Source: Zhengitettix transpicula (taxonomy: Eukaryota > Arthropoda > Insecta > Orthoptera > Tetrigidae). Taken from it: a stretch of 64,000 nt of DNA. Made by a program: the position numbers and the translations under genes. Below are positions 12,992 to 26,397 of this stretch, piece after piece. The DNA is taken from assembly GCA_037074705.1 (NCBI GenBank), contig JAYJMR010000015.1, positions 248,001-312,000 on the forward strand, given 5' to 3'. How positions within the stretch are numbered: the first letter of the stretch is position 1; each line of letters begins with the position of its first letter. The notes below the pieces were generated by a model, which saw only the letters and a list, made by a program, of their open reading frames with translations, ran no database searches and had not been told where the DNA came from.

Positions 12992-15900
12992 GAATTCTGA
13001 TTTCAAAACAAATTTAAACAGTATCGCTACATTAGGACGATTTTTTTGAGACAATTTAAAATATTTTTCAATGTCTAAGTGATGAATAACAAAAATTAAC
13101 CGTATTGTTCCGTGTAAATTTATGTGATTCAAAATATATCGATATCTTGTACACTGTTAAAATATCTAACTGATATCTCGCTAATACAGTACAGATTCTG
13201 CATATAAATTGTGATTCGGCTATTTGTAACCTCTATTCTTGGAGTATCGTCATAATTACGCATTACATCGCAAAACAGTAGAGATATATAAAAAAACATA
13301 CTTTATTTTATTCAAAATTACATTTGAAACAAAACATTCCGAGCTTTTTAGCCACATCATACGAATACTTTTTAAGAAAATGGCTCTACTTCTAATCTTG
13401 AAAAAGAGAAATATTTCGAAAATATTTATTCGTATTAGAATTCTGATTTCATAAAAAATTTACGCATTTCCATTACATTAAGACGAATTTATTGTGAAAA
13501 CTTTAAATATTTTTGAACTTCTTACTGATGAATACCAAAATTATTTAGCGTATTGTTCTGTGTAAATTTATGTGATGTAAAATATATTGATATCTTGTAC
13601 ACTGTTTACATATCTAACAGATATCTCGCTAATAAAGTACAGATTCTGCTTATACATTGCGATTCGGCTATTTGTAACCTCTATGCTTAAAGTAGCGTAA
13701 AAATTTCGCATTACATCGCAAAACAGTAGAGATATCTAAAAAAAACATACTATTTTTTTATTCAAAATTACATTTTAAACGAACATTTCGAGCTTTTCAG
13801 CCACATCATACGAATACTTTTTAAGAAAATGGCTCTACTTCTATTTCCGATAAAGAAAAAAATTACGAAAAGTTTTATTCGTATCAGAATTCTGATTACA
13901 TAAAAAATGTTCTCAATTTCGCTACATTAGGACGATTTTTTTCAGACAATTTAAAATATTTTTCAACGTCTAACTGATGAATAACAAAAAAGTGTACCGT
14001 ATTGATCCGTGTAAATTTAAGTGATTATAAATATATCGATATCTTGTACACTGTTAAAATATCTAACTGATATCTCGCTAATACAGTACAGATTCTGCAT
14101 ATAAATTGTGATTCGGCTATTTGTAACCTCTATTCTTGGAGTATCGTCATAATTACGCATTACATCGCAAAACAGTAGAGATATATAAAAAAACATACTT
14201 TATTTTATTCAAAATTACATTTGAAACAAACATTCCGAGCTTTTTAGCCACATCTTACGAATACTTTTTAAGAAAATGGCTCTACTTCTAATCCTGAAAA
14301 AGAGAAATATTTCGAAAATATTTATTCGTATTAGAATTCTGATTTCATAAAAAATTTACGCATTTCCATTACATTAAGACGAATTTATTGTGAAAACTTT
14401 AAATATTTTTGAACTTCTTACTGATGAATACCAAAATTAATTAGCGTATTGTTCTGTGTAAATTAATGTGACTCAAAATATATTGATATCTTGTACACTG
14501 TTAACATATCTAACAGATATCTCGCTAATAAAGTACAGATTCTGCTTATACGTTGCGATTCGGCTATTTGTAACCTCTATGCTTAGGGTAGCGTAACAAT
14601 TACGCATTACATCACAAAACAGTAGAGATATATAAAAAAACATACTTTATTTTATTCAAAATGTCATTTGAAACAAACATTCCGAGCTTTTTAGCCACAT
14701 CATACAAATACTTTTTAAGAAAATGGCTCTATTTCTATTACCGATAAAGAAAAATATTTAGAAAAGTTTTATACGTATATGAATTCTGATTTCATAACAA
14801 ATTTATACAGTTTCGCTACATTTGGACGATTTTTTTTAAACATTTAAAATATTTTTCAACGTCTAACTGATGAGTAATAAAAATATTTACCGTATTGTTC
14901 AGTGTAAATTTATGTAATGCAAAATAAATCGATATCTTGTACACTGTTAAAATATCTAACTGATATCTCGCTAATACAGTACAGATTCTGCATATAAATT
15001 GTGATTCGGCTATTTGTAACCTCTATTCTTGGAGTATTGTCAGAATTACGCATTACATCGCAAAACAGTAGAGATATCTAAAAAAAACATACTTTATTTT
15101 ATTCAATATTACATTTGAAACGAATATTCCGACCTTTTTAGCCACATCATACGCATCCTTTTTACGAAAATGGCTCTACTTCTATTTCCGATAAAGAAAA
15201 AAATTACGAAAAGTTTTATTCGTTTCAGAATTCTGATTACATAAAAAATTTACTCAATTTCGCTACATTAGGACGATTTTTTTCAGACAATTTAAAATAT
15301 TTTTCAACGTCTAACTGATGAATAACAAAAAAGTGTACCGTATTGTTCCGTGTAAATTTAAGTGATTATAAATATATCGATATCTTGTACACTGTTAAAA
15401 TATCTAACAGATATCTCGCTAATAAAGTACAGATTCTGCATATAAATTGTGATTCGGCTATTTGTAACCTCTATGCTTGGTGTATCGTCATAATTACGCA
15501 TTGCATCGCAAACAAGTAGAGATATCTAAAAAAAACATACTTTATTTTATTCAAAAATACATTTTAAACAAACATTTCGAGCTTTTAAGCAACATCATAC
15601 AAATACTTTTTAAGAAATAGGCTCTATTTCTACTTCCGATAAAGACAAATATTTCGAAAAGTTTTATTCGTATCAGAATTCTGATTTTATAACAAATTTA
15701 AACAGTTTCGCTACATTAGGACGATTTTTTTGAGACAATTTAGAATATTTTTCAACGTCTAAGTGATGAATAACAAAAATTAACCGTATTGTTCCGTGTA
15801 AATTTATGTGATTCAAATTATATCGATATCTTGAACACTGTTAAAATATCTAACTGATATCTCGCTAATACAGTACAGATTCTGCATATAAATTGTGATT

Positions 15901-16490
15901 CGGCTATTTGTAACCTCTATTCTTGGAGTATCGTCATAATTACGCATTATATCGCAAATCAGTAGATATATATAAAAAAAAACTTTATTTTATTCTAAAT
16001 TACATTTGAAACAAACATTCCGAGCTTTTTAGCCACATCATACGAATACTTTTTAAGAAAATGGCTCTACTTCTAATCCTGAAAAAGAGAAATATTTCGA
16101 AAATATTTATTCGTATTAGAATTCTTATTTCATAAAAAATTTACGCATTTCCATTACATTAAGACGAATTTATTGTGAAAACTTTAAATATTTTTGAACT
16201 TCTTACTGATGAATACCAAAATTATTTAGCGTATTGTTCTGTGTAAATTTATGTGATTTAAAATATATTGATATCTTGTACACTGTTAACATATCTAACA
16301 GATATCTCGCTTAAAAAGTACAGATTCTGCTTATACATTGCGATTCGGCTATTTGTAACCTCTATGCTAAGGGTAGCGTAACAATTACGCATTACATCAC
16401 AAAACAGTAGAGATATCTAAAAAAAACATACTTAATTTTATTCAAAATTACATTTTAAACGAACATTTCAAGCTTTTCAGCCACATCATA
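12992..16490 (+). repeat. Irregular zone between family 1 and the 9-mer HOR
   Basis: Monomers start at 12992 (L3), 13438 (A), 13887 (L2), 14334 (A), 14781 (L4-like), 15228 (L2), 15676 (L3) and 16119 (A). The first L4-type left half ('gatgagtaataaaa', 'gttcagtgtaaa') appears at 14781, and the last clear L2 is at 15228. Single-base divergence is higher than in the HOR blocks (for example 'ttgaacactg' near 15833, 'aacagttgag', and a 443-bp monomer at 15676). I see no regular higher-order period here. Confidence 0.75.
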
Positions 16491-19400
16491 CGAATACTTT
16501 TTAAGAAAATGGCTCTACTTCTATTTCCGATAAAGTAAAAAATTACGAAAAGTTTTATTCGTATCAGAATTCTGATTACATAACAAATTTAAACAGTTTC
16601 GCTTCGTTAGGACGATTTTTTTGAGACAATTTAAAAAATTTTTCAACGTCTAAGTGATGAATAACAAACATTAACCGTATTGTTCCGTGTTAATTTATGT
16701 GATTCAAAATATATCGATATCTTGTACACTGTTAAAATATCTATCTGATATCTTGCTAATACAGTACAGATTCTGCATATAAATTGTGATTCGGCTATTT
16801 GTAACCTCTATTCTTGGAATATCGTCATAATTACGCATTACATCGCAAAACAGTTGAGATATATAAAAAAACATACTTTATTTTATTCAAAATTACATTT
16901 TAAACCAACATTTCGAGCTTTTCAGCCACATCATACGAATACTTTTTAAGAAAATGGCTCTACTTCTATTACCGATAAAGAAATATATTTCGAAAAGTTT
17001 TATACGTATCAGAATTCTGATTTCATAACAAATTTAAACAGTTTCGCTACATTTGGACGATTTTTTTAAAAAATTTAAAATATTTTTCAACGTCTAACTG
17101 ATGAGTAATAAAAATATTTACCGTATTGTTCAGTGTAAATTTATGTGATGCAAAATATATCGATATCTTGTACACAGTTAAAATATCTAACTGATATCTC
17201 GCTAATACAGTACAGATTCTGCATATACATTGTGATTCGGCTTGTTGTAACCTCTATTCTTGGAGTATCGTCAGAATTACGCATTACATCGCAAAACAGT
17301 AGAGACATATAAAAAAAACATACTTTATTTTATTCAAAATTACATTTGAAACGAACATTCCGAGCTTTTTAGCCACATCATACAAATACTTTTTAAGAAA
17401 GTGGCTCTACTTCTAATCCTGAAAAAGAGAAATATTTCGAAAAGTTTTATTTGTATTAGAATTCTGATTTCATAAAAAATTTACGCATTTCCATTACATT
17501 AAGACGAATTTATTGTGAAAACTTTAAATATTTTTGAACTTCTTACTGATACATACCAAATTTATTTAGCGTATTGATCTGTGTAAATTTATGTGATTCA
17601 TAATATATTGATATCTTGTACACTGTTAACATATCTAACAGATATCTCGCTAATAAAGTACACATTCTGCATTTACATTGCGATTCGGCTATTTGTAACC
17701 TCTATGCTTAGGGTAGCGTAACAATTACGCATTACATCGCAAAACAGTAGAGATATCTAAAAAAACATACTTTATTTTATTCAAAATTACATTTTAAACG
17801 AACATTTCGAGCTTTTCAGCCACATCATACGAATACTATTTAAGAAAATGGCTCTACTTCTATTACCGATAAAGAAAAATATTTCTAAAAGTTTAATACG
17901 TATCAGAATTCTGATTTCATAACAAATTTAAACAGTTTCGCTACATTTGGACGATTTTTTTAAAAAATTAAAAATATTTTTTTCAACGTTTAAGTGATGA
18001 ATAACAAAAATTTACCGTATTGTTCCGTGTAAATTTATGTGATTCAAAATATATCGATATCTTGTACACTGTTAAAATATCTAAATGATATCTCGCTAAT
18101 ACAGTACAGATTCTGCATATACATTGTGATTCGGCTTGTTGTAACCTCTATTCTTGGCGTATCGTCAGAATTACGCATTACATCGCAAAACACTAGAGAC
18201 ATATAAAAAAAACATACTTTATTTTATTCAAAATTACATTTGAAACCAACATTCCGAGCTTTTTAGCCACATCATACAAATACTTTTTAAGAAAATGGCT
18301 CTACTTCTAATCCTGAAAAAGAGAAATATATCGAAAAGTTTTATTCGTATTAGAATTCTGATTTCATAAAAAATTTACGCATTTCCATTACATTAAGACG
18401 AATTTATTGTGAAAACTTTAAATATTTTTGAACTTCTTACTGATACATACCAAATTTATTTAGCGTATTGATCTGTGTAAATTTATGTGATTCATAATAT
18501 ATTGATATCTTGTACACTGTTAACATATCTAACAGATATCTCGCTAATAAAGTACACATTCTGCATTTACATTGCGATTCGGCTATTTGTAACCTCTATG
18601 CTTAGGGTAGCGTAACAATTACGCATTACATCGCAAAACAGTAGAGATATCTAAAAAAACATATTTATTTTATTCAAAATTACATTTTAAACGAACATTT
18701 CGAGCTTTTCAGCCACATCATACGAATACTATTTAAGAAAATGGCTCTACTTCTATTTCCGATAAAGTAAAAAATTACGAAAAGTTTTATTCGTATCAGA
18801 ATTCTGATTACATAACAAATTTAAACAGTTTCGCTTCGTTAGGACGATTTTTTTGAGACAATTTAAAAAATTTTTCAACGTCTAAGTGATGAATAACAAA
18901 CATTAACCGTATTGTTCCGTGTTAATTTATGTGATTTAAAATATATCGATATCTTGTACACTGTTAAAATATCTATCTGATATCTCGCTAATACAGTACA
19001 GATTCTGCATATAAATTGTGATTCGGCTATTTGTAACCTCTATTCTTGGAGTATCGTCATAATTACGCAATTACATCGCAAAACAGTAGAGATATATAAA
19101 AAAAACATACTTTATTTTATTCAAAATTACATTTTAAACCAACATTTCGAGCTTTTCAGCCACATCATACGAATACTATTTAAGAAAATGGCTCTACTTC
19201 TATTACCGATAAAGAAAAATATTATGAAAAGTTTAATACGTATCAGAATTCTGATTACATAACAAATTTAAACAGTTTCGCTTCGTTGGGACGATTTTTT
19301 TGAGACAATTTAAAAAATTTTTCAACGTCTAAGTGATGAATAACAAACATTAACCGTATTGTTCCGTGTTAATTTATGTGATTCAAAATATATCGATATC

Positions 19401-20510
19401 TTGTACACTGTTAAAATATCTATCTGATATCTCGCTAATACAGTACAGATTCTGCATATAAATTGTGATTCGGCTATTTGTAACCTCTATTCTTGGAGTA
19501 TCGTCATAATTACGCATTACATCGCAAAACAGTAGAGATATATAAATAAAACATACTTTATTTTATTCAAAATTACATTTTAAACCAACATTTCGAGCTT
19601 TTCAGCCACATCATACGAATACTTTTTAAGAAAATGGCTCTACTTCTATTACCGATAAAGAAATATATTTCGAAAAGTTTTATACGTATCAGAATTCTGA
19701 TTTCATAACAAATTTAAACAGTTTCGCTACATTTGGACGATTTTTATAAAAAATTTAAAATATTTTTCAACGTCTAACTGATGAGTAATAAAAATATTTA
19801 CCGTATTGTTCAGTGTAAATTTATGTGATGCAAAATATATCGATATCTTGTACACAGTTAAAATATCTAACTGATATCTCGCTAATACAGTACAGATTCT
19901 GCATATACATTGAGATTCGGCTTGTTGTAACCTCTATTCTTGGAGTATCGTCAGAATTACGCATTACATCGCAAAACAGTAGAGACATATAAAAAAAACA
20001 TACTTTATTTTATTCAAAATTACATTTGAAACGAACATTCCGAGCTTTTTAGCCACATCATACAAATACTTTTTAAGAAAGTGGCTCTACTTCTAATCCT
20101 GAAAAAGAGAAATATTTCGAAAAGTTTTATTTGTATTAGAATTCTGATTTCATAAAAAATTTACGCATTTCCATTACATTAAGACGAATTTATTGTGAAA
20201 ACTTTAAATATTTTTGAACTTCTTACTGATACATACCAAATTTATTTAGCGTATTGATCTGTGTAAATTTATGTGATTCATAATATATTGATATCTTGTA
20301 CACTGTTAACATATCTAACAGATATCTCGCTAATAAAGTACAGATTCTGCATTTACATTGCGATTCGGCTATTTGTAACCTCTATGCTTAGGGTAGCGTA
20401 ACAATTACGCATTACATCGCAAAACAGTAGAGACATATAAAAAAAACATAATTTATTTTATTCAAAATTACATTTGAAACCAACATTCCGAGCTTTTTAG
20501 CCACATCATA
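16490..20510 (+). repeat. 9-monomer higher-order repeat, copy 1 (~4.02 kb)
   Basis: Monomers start at 16567 (L3), 17012 (L4), 17459 (A), 17906 (L4 variant), 18353 (A), 18799 (L3), 19246 (L3), 19692 (L4) and 20139 (A). The following copy matches at a displacement of 4020 or 4021 bp with only a handful of differences. Private markers include 'tacacagtta', 'cgcttcgttag', 'aatttttcaacg' with 'aacaaacattaac', 'tactgatacatacc', and the extra A in 'tacgcaattacatcg' near 19069. The edge is placed where copies stop agreeing (about 16480 and 20500), so it is approximate. An internal near-duplication pairs 17012-17905 with 19692-20586. Confidence 0.87.
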
Positions 20511-23500
20511 CGAATACTTTTTAAGAAAATGGCTCTACTTCTATTTCCGATAAAGAAAAAAATTACGAAAAGTTTTATTCGTATCAGAATTCTGATTACA
20601 TAACAAATTTAAACAGTTTCGCTTCGTTAGGACGATTTTTTTGAGACAATTTAAAAAATTTTTCAACGTCTAAGTGATGAATAACAAACATTAACCGTAT
20701 TGTTCCGTGTTAATTTATGTGATTCAAAATATATCGATATCTTGTACACTGTTAAAATATCTATCTGATATCTTGCTAATACAGTACAGATTCTGCATAT
20801 AAATTGTGATTCGGCTATTTGTAACCTCTATTCTTGGAATATCGTCATAATTACGCATTACATCGCAAAACAGTTGAGATATATAAAAAAACATACTTTA
20901 TTTTATTCAAAATTACATTTTAAACCAACATTTCGAGCTTTTCAGCCACATCATACGAATACTTTTTAAGAAAATGGCTCTACTTCTATTACCGATAAAG
21001 AAATATATTTCGAAAAGTTTTATACGTATCAGAATTCTGATTTCATAACAAATTTAAACAGTTTCGCTACATTTGGACGATTTTTTTAAAAAATTTAAAA
21101 TATTTTTCAACGTCTAACTGATGAGTAATAAAAATATTTACCGTATTGTTCAGTGTAAATTTATGTGATGCAAAATATATCGATATCTTGTACACAGTTA
21201 AAATATCTAACTGATATCTCGCTAATACAGTACAGATTCTGCATATACATTGTGATTCGGCTTGTTGTAACCTCTATTCTTGGAGTATCGTCAGAATTAC
21301 GCATTACATCGCAAAACAGTAGAGACATATAAAAAAAACATACTTTATTTTATTCAAAATTACATTTGAAACGAACATTCCGAGCTTTTTAGCCACATCA
21401 TACAAATACTTTTTAAGAAAGTGGCTCTACTTCTAATCCTGAAAAAGAGAAATATTTCGAAAAGTTTTATTTGTATTAGAATTCTGATTTCATAAAAAAT
21501 TTACGCATTTCCATTACATTAAGACGAATTTATTGTGAAAACTTTAAATATTTTTGAACTTCTTACTGATACATACCAAATTTATTTAGCGTATTGATCT
21601 GTGTAAATTTATGTGATTCATAATATATTGATATCTTGTACACTGTTAACATATCTAACAGATATCTCGCTAATAAAGTACACATTCTGCATTTACATTG
21701 CGATTCGGCTATTTGTAACCTCTATGCTTAGGGTAGCGTAACAATTACGCATTACATCGCAAAACAGTAGAGATATCTAAAAAAACATACTTTATTTTAT
21801 TCAAAATTACATTTTAAACGAACATTTCGAGCTTTTCAGCCACATCATACGAATACTATTTAAGAAAATGGCTCTACTTCTATTACCGATAAAGAAAAAT
21901 ATTTCTAAAAGTTTAATACGTATCAGAATTCTGATTTCATAACAAATTTAAACAGTTTCGCTACATTTGGACGATTTTTTTAAAAAATTAAAAATATTTT
22001 TTTCAACGTTTAAGTGATGAATAACAAAAATTTACCGTATTGTTCCGTGTAAATTTATGTGATTCAAAATATATCGATATCTTGTACACTGTTAAAATAT
22101 CTAAATGATATCTCGCTAATACAGTACAGATTCTGCATATACATTGTGATTCGGCTTGTTGTAACCTCTATTCTTGGCGTATCGTCAGAATTACGCATTA
22201 CATCGCAAAACACTAGAGACATATAAAAAAAACATACTTTATTTTATTCAAAATTACATTTGAAACCAACATTCCGAGCTTTTTAGCCACATCATACAAA
22301 TACTTTTTAAGAAAATGGCTCTACTTCTAATCCTGAAAAAGAGAAATATATCGAAAAGTTTTATTCGTATTAGAATTCTGATTTCATAAAAAATTTACGC
22401 ATTTCCATTACATTAAGACGAATTTATTGTGAAAACTTTAAATATTTTTGAACTTCTTACTGATGAATACCAAATTTATTTAGCGTATTGATCTGTGTAA
22501 ATTTATGTGATTCATAATATATTGATATCTTGTACACTGTTAACATATCTAACAGATATCTCGCTAATAAAGTACACATTCTGCATTTACATTGCGATTC
22601 GGCTATTTGTAACCTCTATGCTTAGGGTAGCGTAACAATTACGCATTACATCGCAAAACAGTAGAGATATCTAAAAAAACATACTTTATTTTATTCAAAA
22701 TTACATTTTAAACGAACATTTCGAGCTTTTCAGCCACATCATACGAATACTATTTAAGAAAATGGCTCTACTTCTATTTCCGATAAAGTAAAAAATTACG
22801 AAAAGTTTTATTCGTATCAGAATTCTGATTACATAACAAATTTAAACAGTTTCGCTTCGTTAGGACGATTTTTTTGAGACAATTTAAAAAATTTTTCAAC
22901 GTCTAAGTGATGAATAACAAACATTAACCGTATTGTTCCGTGTTAATTTATGTGATTTAAAATATATCGATATCTTGTACACTGTTAAAATATCTATCTG
23001 ATATCTCGCTAATACAGTACAGATTCTGCATATAAATTGTGATTCGGCTATTTGTAACCTCTATTCTTGGAGTATCGTCATAATTACGCAATTACATCGC
23101 AAAACAGTAGAGATATATAAAAAAAACATACTTTATTTTATTCAAAATTACATTTTAAACCAACATTTCGAGCTTTTCAGCCACATCATACGAATACTAT
23201 TTAAGAAAATGGCTCTACTTCTATTACCGATAAAGAAAAATATTATGAAAAGTTTAATACGTATCAGAATTCTGATTACATAACAAATTTAAACAGTTTC
23301 GCTTCGTTGGGACGATTTTTTTGAGACAATTTAAAAAATTTTTCAACGTCTAAGTGATGAATAACAAACATTAACCGTATTGTTCCGTGTTAATTTATGT
23401 GATTCAAAATATATCGATATCTTGTACACTGTTAAAATATCTATCTGATATCTCGCTAATACAGTACAGATTCTGCATATAAATTGTGATTCGGCTATTT

Positions 23501-24530
23501 GTAACCTCTATTCTTGGAGTATCGTCATATTTACGCATTACATCGCAAAACAGTAGAGATATATAAATAAAACATACTTTATTTTATTCAAAATTACATT
23601 TTAAACCAACATTTCGAGCTTTTCAGCCACATCATACGAATACTTTTTAAGAAAATGGCTCTACTTCTATTACCGATAAAGAAATATATTTCGAAAAGTT
23701 TTATACGTATCAGAATTCTGATTTCATAACAAATTTAAACAGTTTCGCTACATTTGGACGATTTTTATAAAAAATTTAAAATATTTTTCAACGTCTAACT
23801 GATGAGTAATAAAAATATTTACCGTATTGTTCAGTGTAAATTTATGTGATGCAAAATATATCGATATCTTGTACACAGTTAAAATATCTAACTGATATCT
23901 CGCTAATACAGTACAGATTCTGCATATACATTGAGATTCGGCTTGTTGTAACCTCTATTCTTGGAGTATCGTCAGAATTACGCATTACATCGCAAAACAG
24001 TAGAGACATATAAAAAAAACATACTTTATTTTATTCAAAATTACATTTGAAACGAACATTCCGAGCTTTTTAGCCACATCATACAAATACTTTTTAAGAA
24101 AGTGGCTCTACTTCTAATCCTGAAAAAGAGAAATATTTCGAAAAGTTTTATTTGTATTAGAATTCTGATTTCATAAAAAATTTACGCATTTCCATTACAT
24201 TAAGACGAATTTATTGTGAAAACTTTAAATATTTTTGAACTTCTTACTGATACATACCAAATTTATTTAGCGTATTGATCTGTGTAAATTTATGTGATTC
24301 ATAATATATTGATATCTTGTACACTGTTAACATATCTAACAGATATCTCGCTAATAAAGTACAGATTCTGCATTTACATTGCGATTCGGCTATTTGTAAC
24401 CTCTATGCTTAGGGTAGCGTAACAATTACGCATTACATCGCAAAACAGTAGAGACATATAAAAAAAACATAATTTATTTTATTCAAAATTACATTTGAAA
24501 CCAACATTCCGAGCTTTTTAGCCACATCAT
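20511..24530 (+). repeat. 9-monomer higher-order repeat, copy 2 (~4.02 kb)
   Basis: Monomers start at 20587, 21032, 21479, 21926, 22373, 22820, 23267, 23713 and 24160, in the same order as copy 1. Differences I noticed: 'tgatgaatacc' near 22462 versus 'tgatacatacc' near 18442; 'catactttatttt' near 22680 versus 'catatttatttt' near 18660 (a one-base length change that shifts the displacement from 4020 to 4021); and 'gtcatatttacg' near 23526 versus 'gtcataattacg'. The match ends near 24533, where 'catacaaatac' and 'ctaatcctg' replace 'catacgaatac' and 'ctatttccg'. Confidence 0.87.
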
Positions 24531-26397
24531 ACAAATACTTTTTAAGAAAATGGCTCTACTTCTAATCCTGAAAAAGAGAAATATTTCGAAAAGTTTTATT
24601 CGTATTAGAATTCTGATTTCATAAAAAATTTACGCATTTCCATTACATTAAGACGAATTTATTGTGAAAACTTTAAATATTTTTGAACTTCTTACTGATG
24701 AATACCAAAATTATTTAGCGTATTGTTCTGTGTAAATTTATGTGATTCAAAATATATTGATATCTTGTACACTGTTAAAATATCTAACTGATATCTCGCT
24801 AATAAAGTACAGATTCTGCTTATACATTGCGATTCGGCTATTTGTAACCTCTATGCTAAGGGTAGCGTAACAATTACGCATTACATCGCAAAACAGTAGA
24901 GATATCTTAAATTAACATACTTTATTTTATTCAAAATTACATTTTAAACTAACATTTCAAGCTTTTCAGCCACATCATACGAATACTTTTTAAGAAAATG
25001 GCTCTACTTCTATTTCCGATAAAGAAATATATTACGAAAAGTTTTATTCGTATCAGAATTCAGATTTCATAACAAATTTAAACAGTTTCGCTACATTAGG
25101 ACGATTTTTTTGAGACAAATTAAATTAATTTTCAACTTCTAACTGATGAATAACAAAAATATTTACCGTATTGTTGCGTGTAAATTTATGTGATTCAAAA
25201 TATATCGATATCTTGTACACTGTTAAATATCTAACAGATATCTCGATAATACAGTACTGATTCTGCATATAAATTGTGATTCGGCTATTTGTAACCTCTA
25301 TTCTTGGAGTATCGTCAGAATTACGCATTACATCGCAAAACAGTAGAGACATATAAAAAAAACATACTTTATTTTATTCAAAATTACATTTGAAACGAAC
25401 ATTAAGAGCTTTTTAGCTACATCATACAAATACTTTTTAAGAAAATTGCTCTACTTTTAATCCTGAAAAAGAGAAATATTTCGAAAAGTTTTATTCGTAT
25501 TAGAATTCTGATTTCATAAAAAATTTACGCATTTCCATTACATTAAGACGAATTTATTGTGAAAACTTTAAATATTTTTGAACTTCTTACTGATGAATAC
25601 CAAAATTATTTAGCGTATTGTTCTGTGTAAATTTATGTGATTCAAAATATATTGATATCTTGTACACTGTTAACATATCTAACAGATATCTCGCTAATAA
25701 AGTACAGATTCTGTTTATACATTGCGATTCGGCTATTTGTAACCTCTATGCTAAGGGTAGCGTAACAATTACGCATTTCATCGCAAAACAGTAGAGATAT
25801 CTAAAAAAAACATACTTTGTTTTATTCAAAATTACATTTTAAACGAACATTTCGAGCTTTTCAGCAACATCATACGAATACTTTTTAAGAAAATGACTCT
25901 ACTTCTATTTCCGATAAAGAAATATATTACGAAAAGTTTTATTCGTATCTGAATTCTGATTTCATAACAAATTTAAACAGTTTCACTACATTAGGACTAT
26001 TTTTTTGAGACAAATTAAATTAATTTTCAACGTCTAACTGATGAATAACAAAAATATTTACCGTATTGTTGCGTGTAAATTTATGTGATTCAAAATATAT
26101 CGATATCTTGTACACTGTTAAATATCTAAAAGATATCTCGATAATACAGTACTGATTCTGCATATAAATTGTGATTCGGCTATTTGTAACCTCTATTCTT
26201 GGAGTATCGTCATAATTACGCATTACATCGCAAAACAGTAGAGATATATAAAAAAAACATACTTTATTTTATTCAAAATTACATTTGAAACAAACATTTC
26301 GAGCTTTTCAGCAACATCATACGAATACTTTTTAAGAAAATGGCTCTACTTCTATTTCCGATAAAGAAATATATTACGAAAAGTTTTATTCGTATCA
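24531..26397 (+). repeat. A/L5 dimers: first appearance of the L5 subtype
   Basis: Monomers start at 24608 (A), 25056 (L5), 25503 (A) and 25951 (L5), that is two dimers of 895 bp. L5 is marked by 'gagacaaattaaattaat', 'ttgttgcgtgtaaa', a one-base deletion giving 'ctgttaaatatctaac', and 'ctcgataatacagtactg'. L5 is absent to the left of 25 kb and common from here to 60 kb, so this is a zone boundary. Confidence 0.8.
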
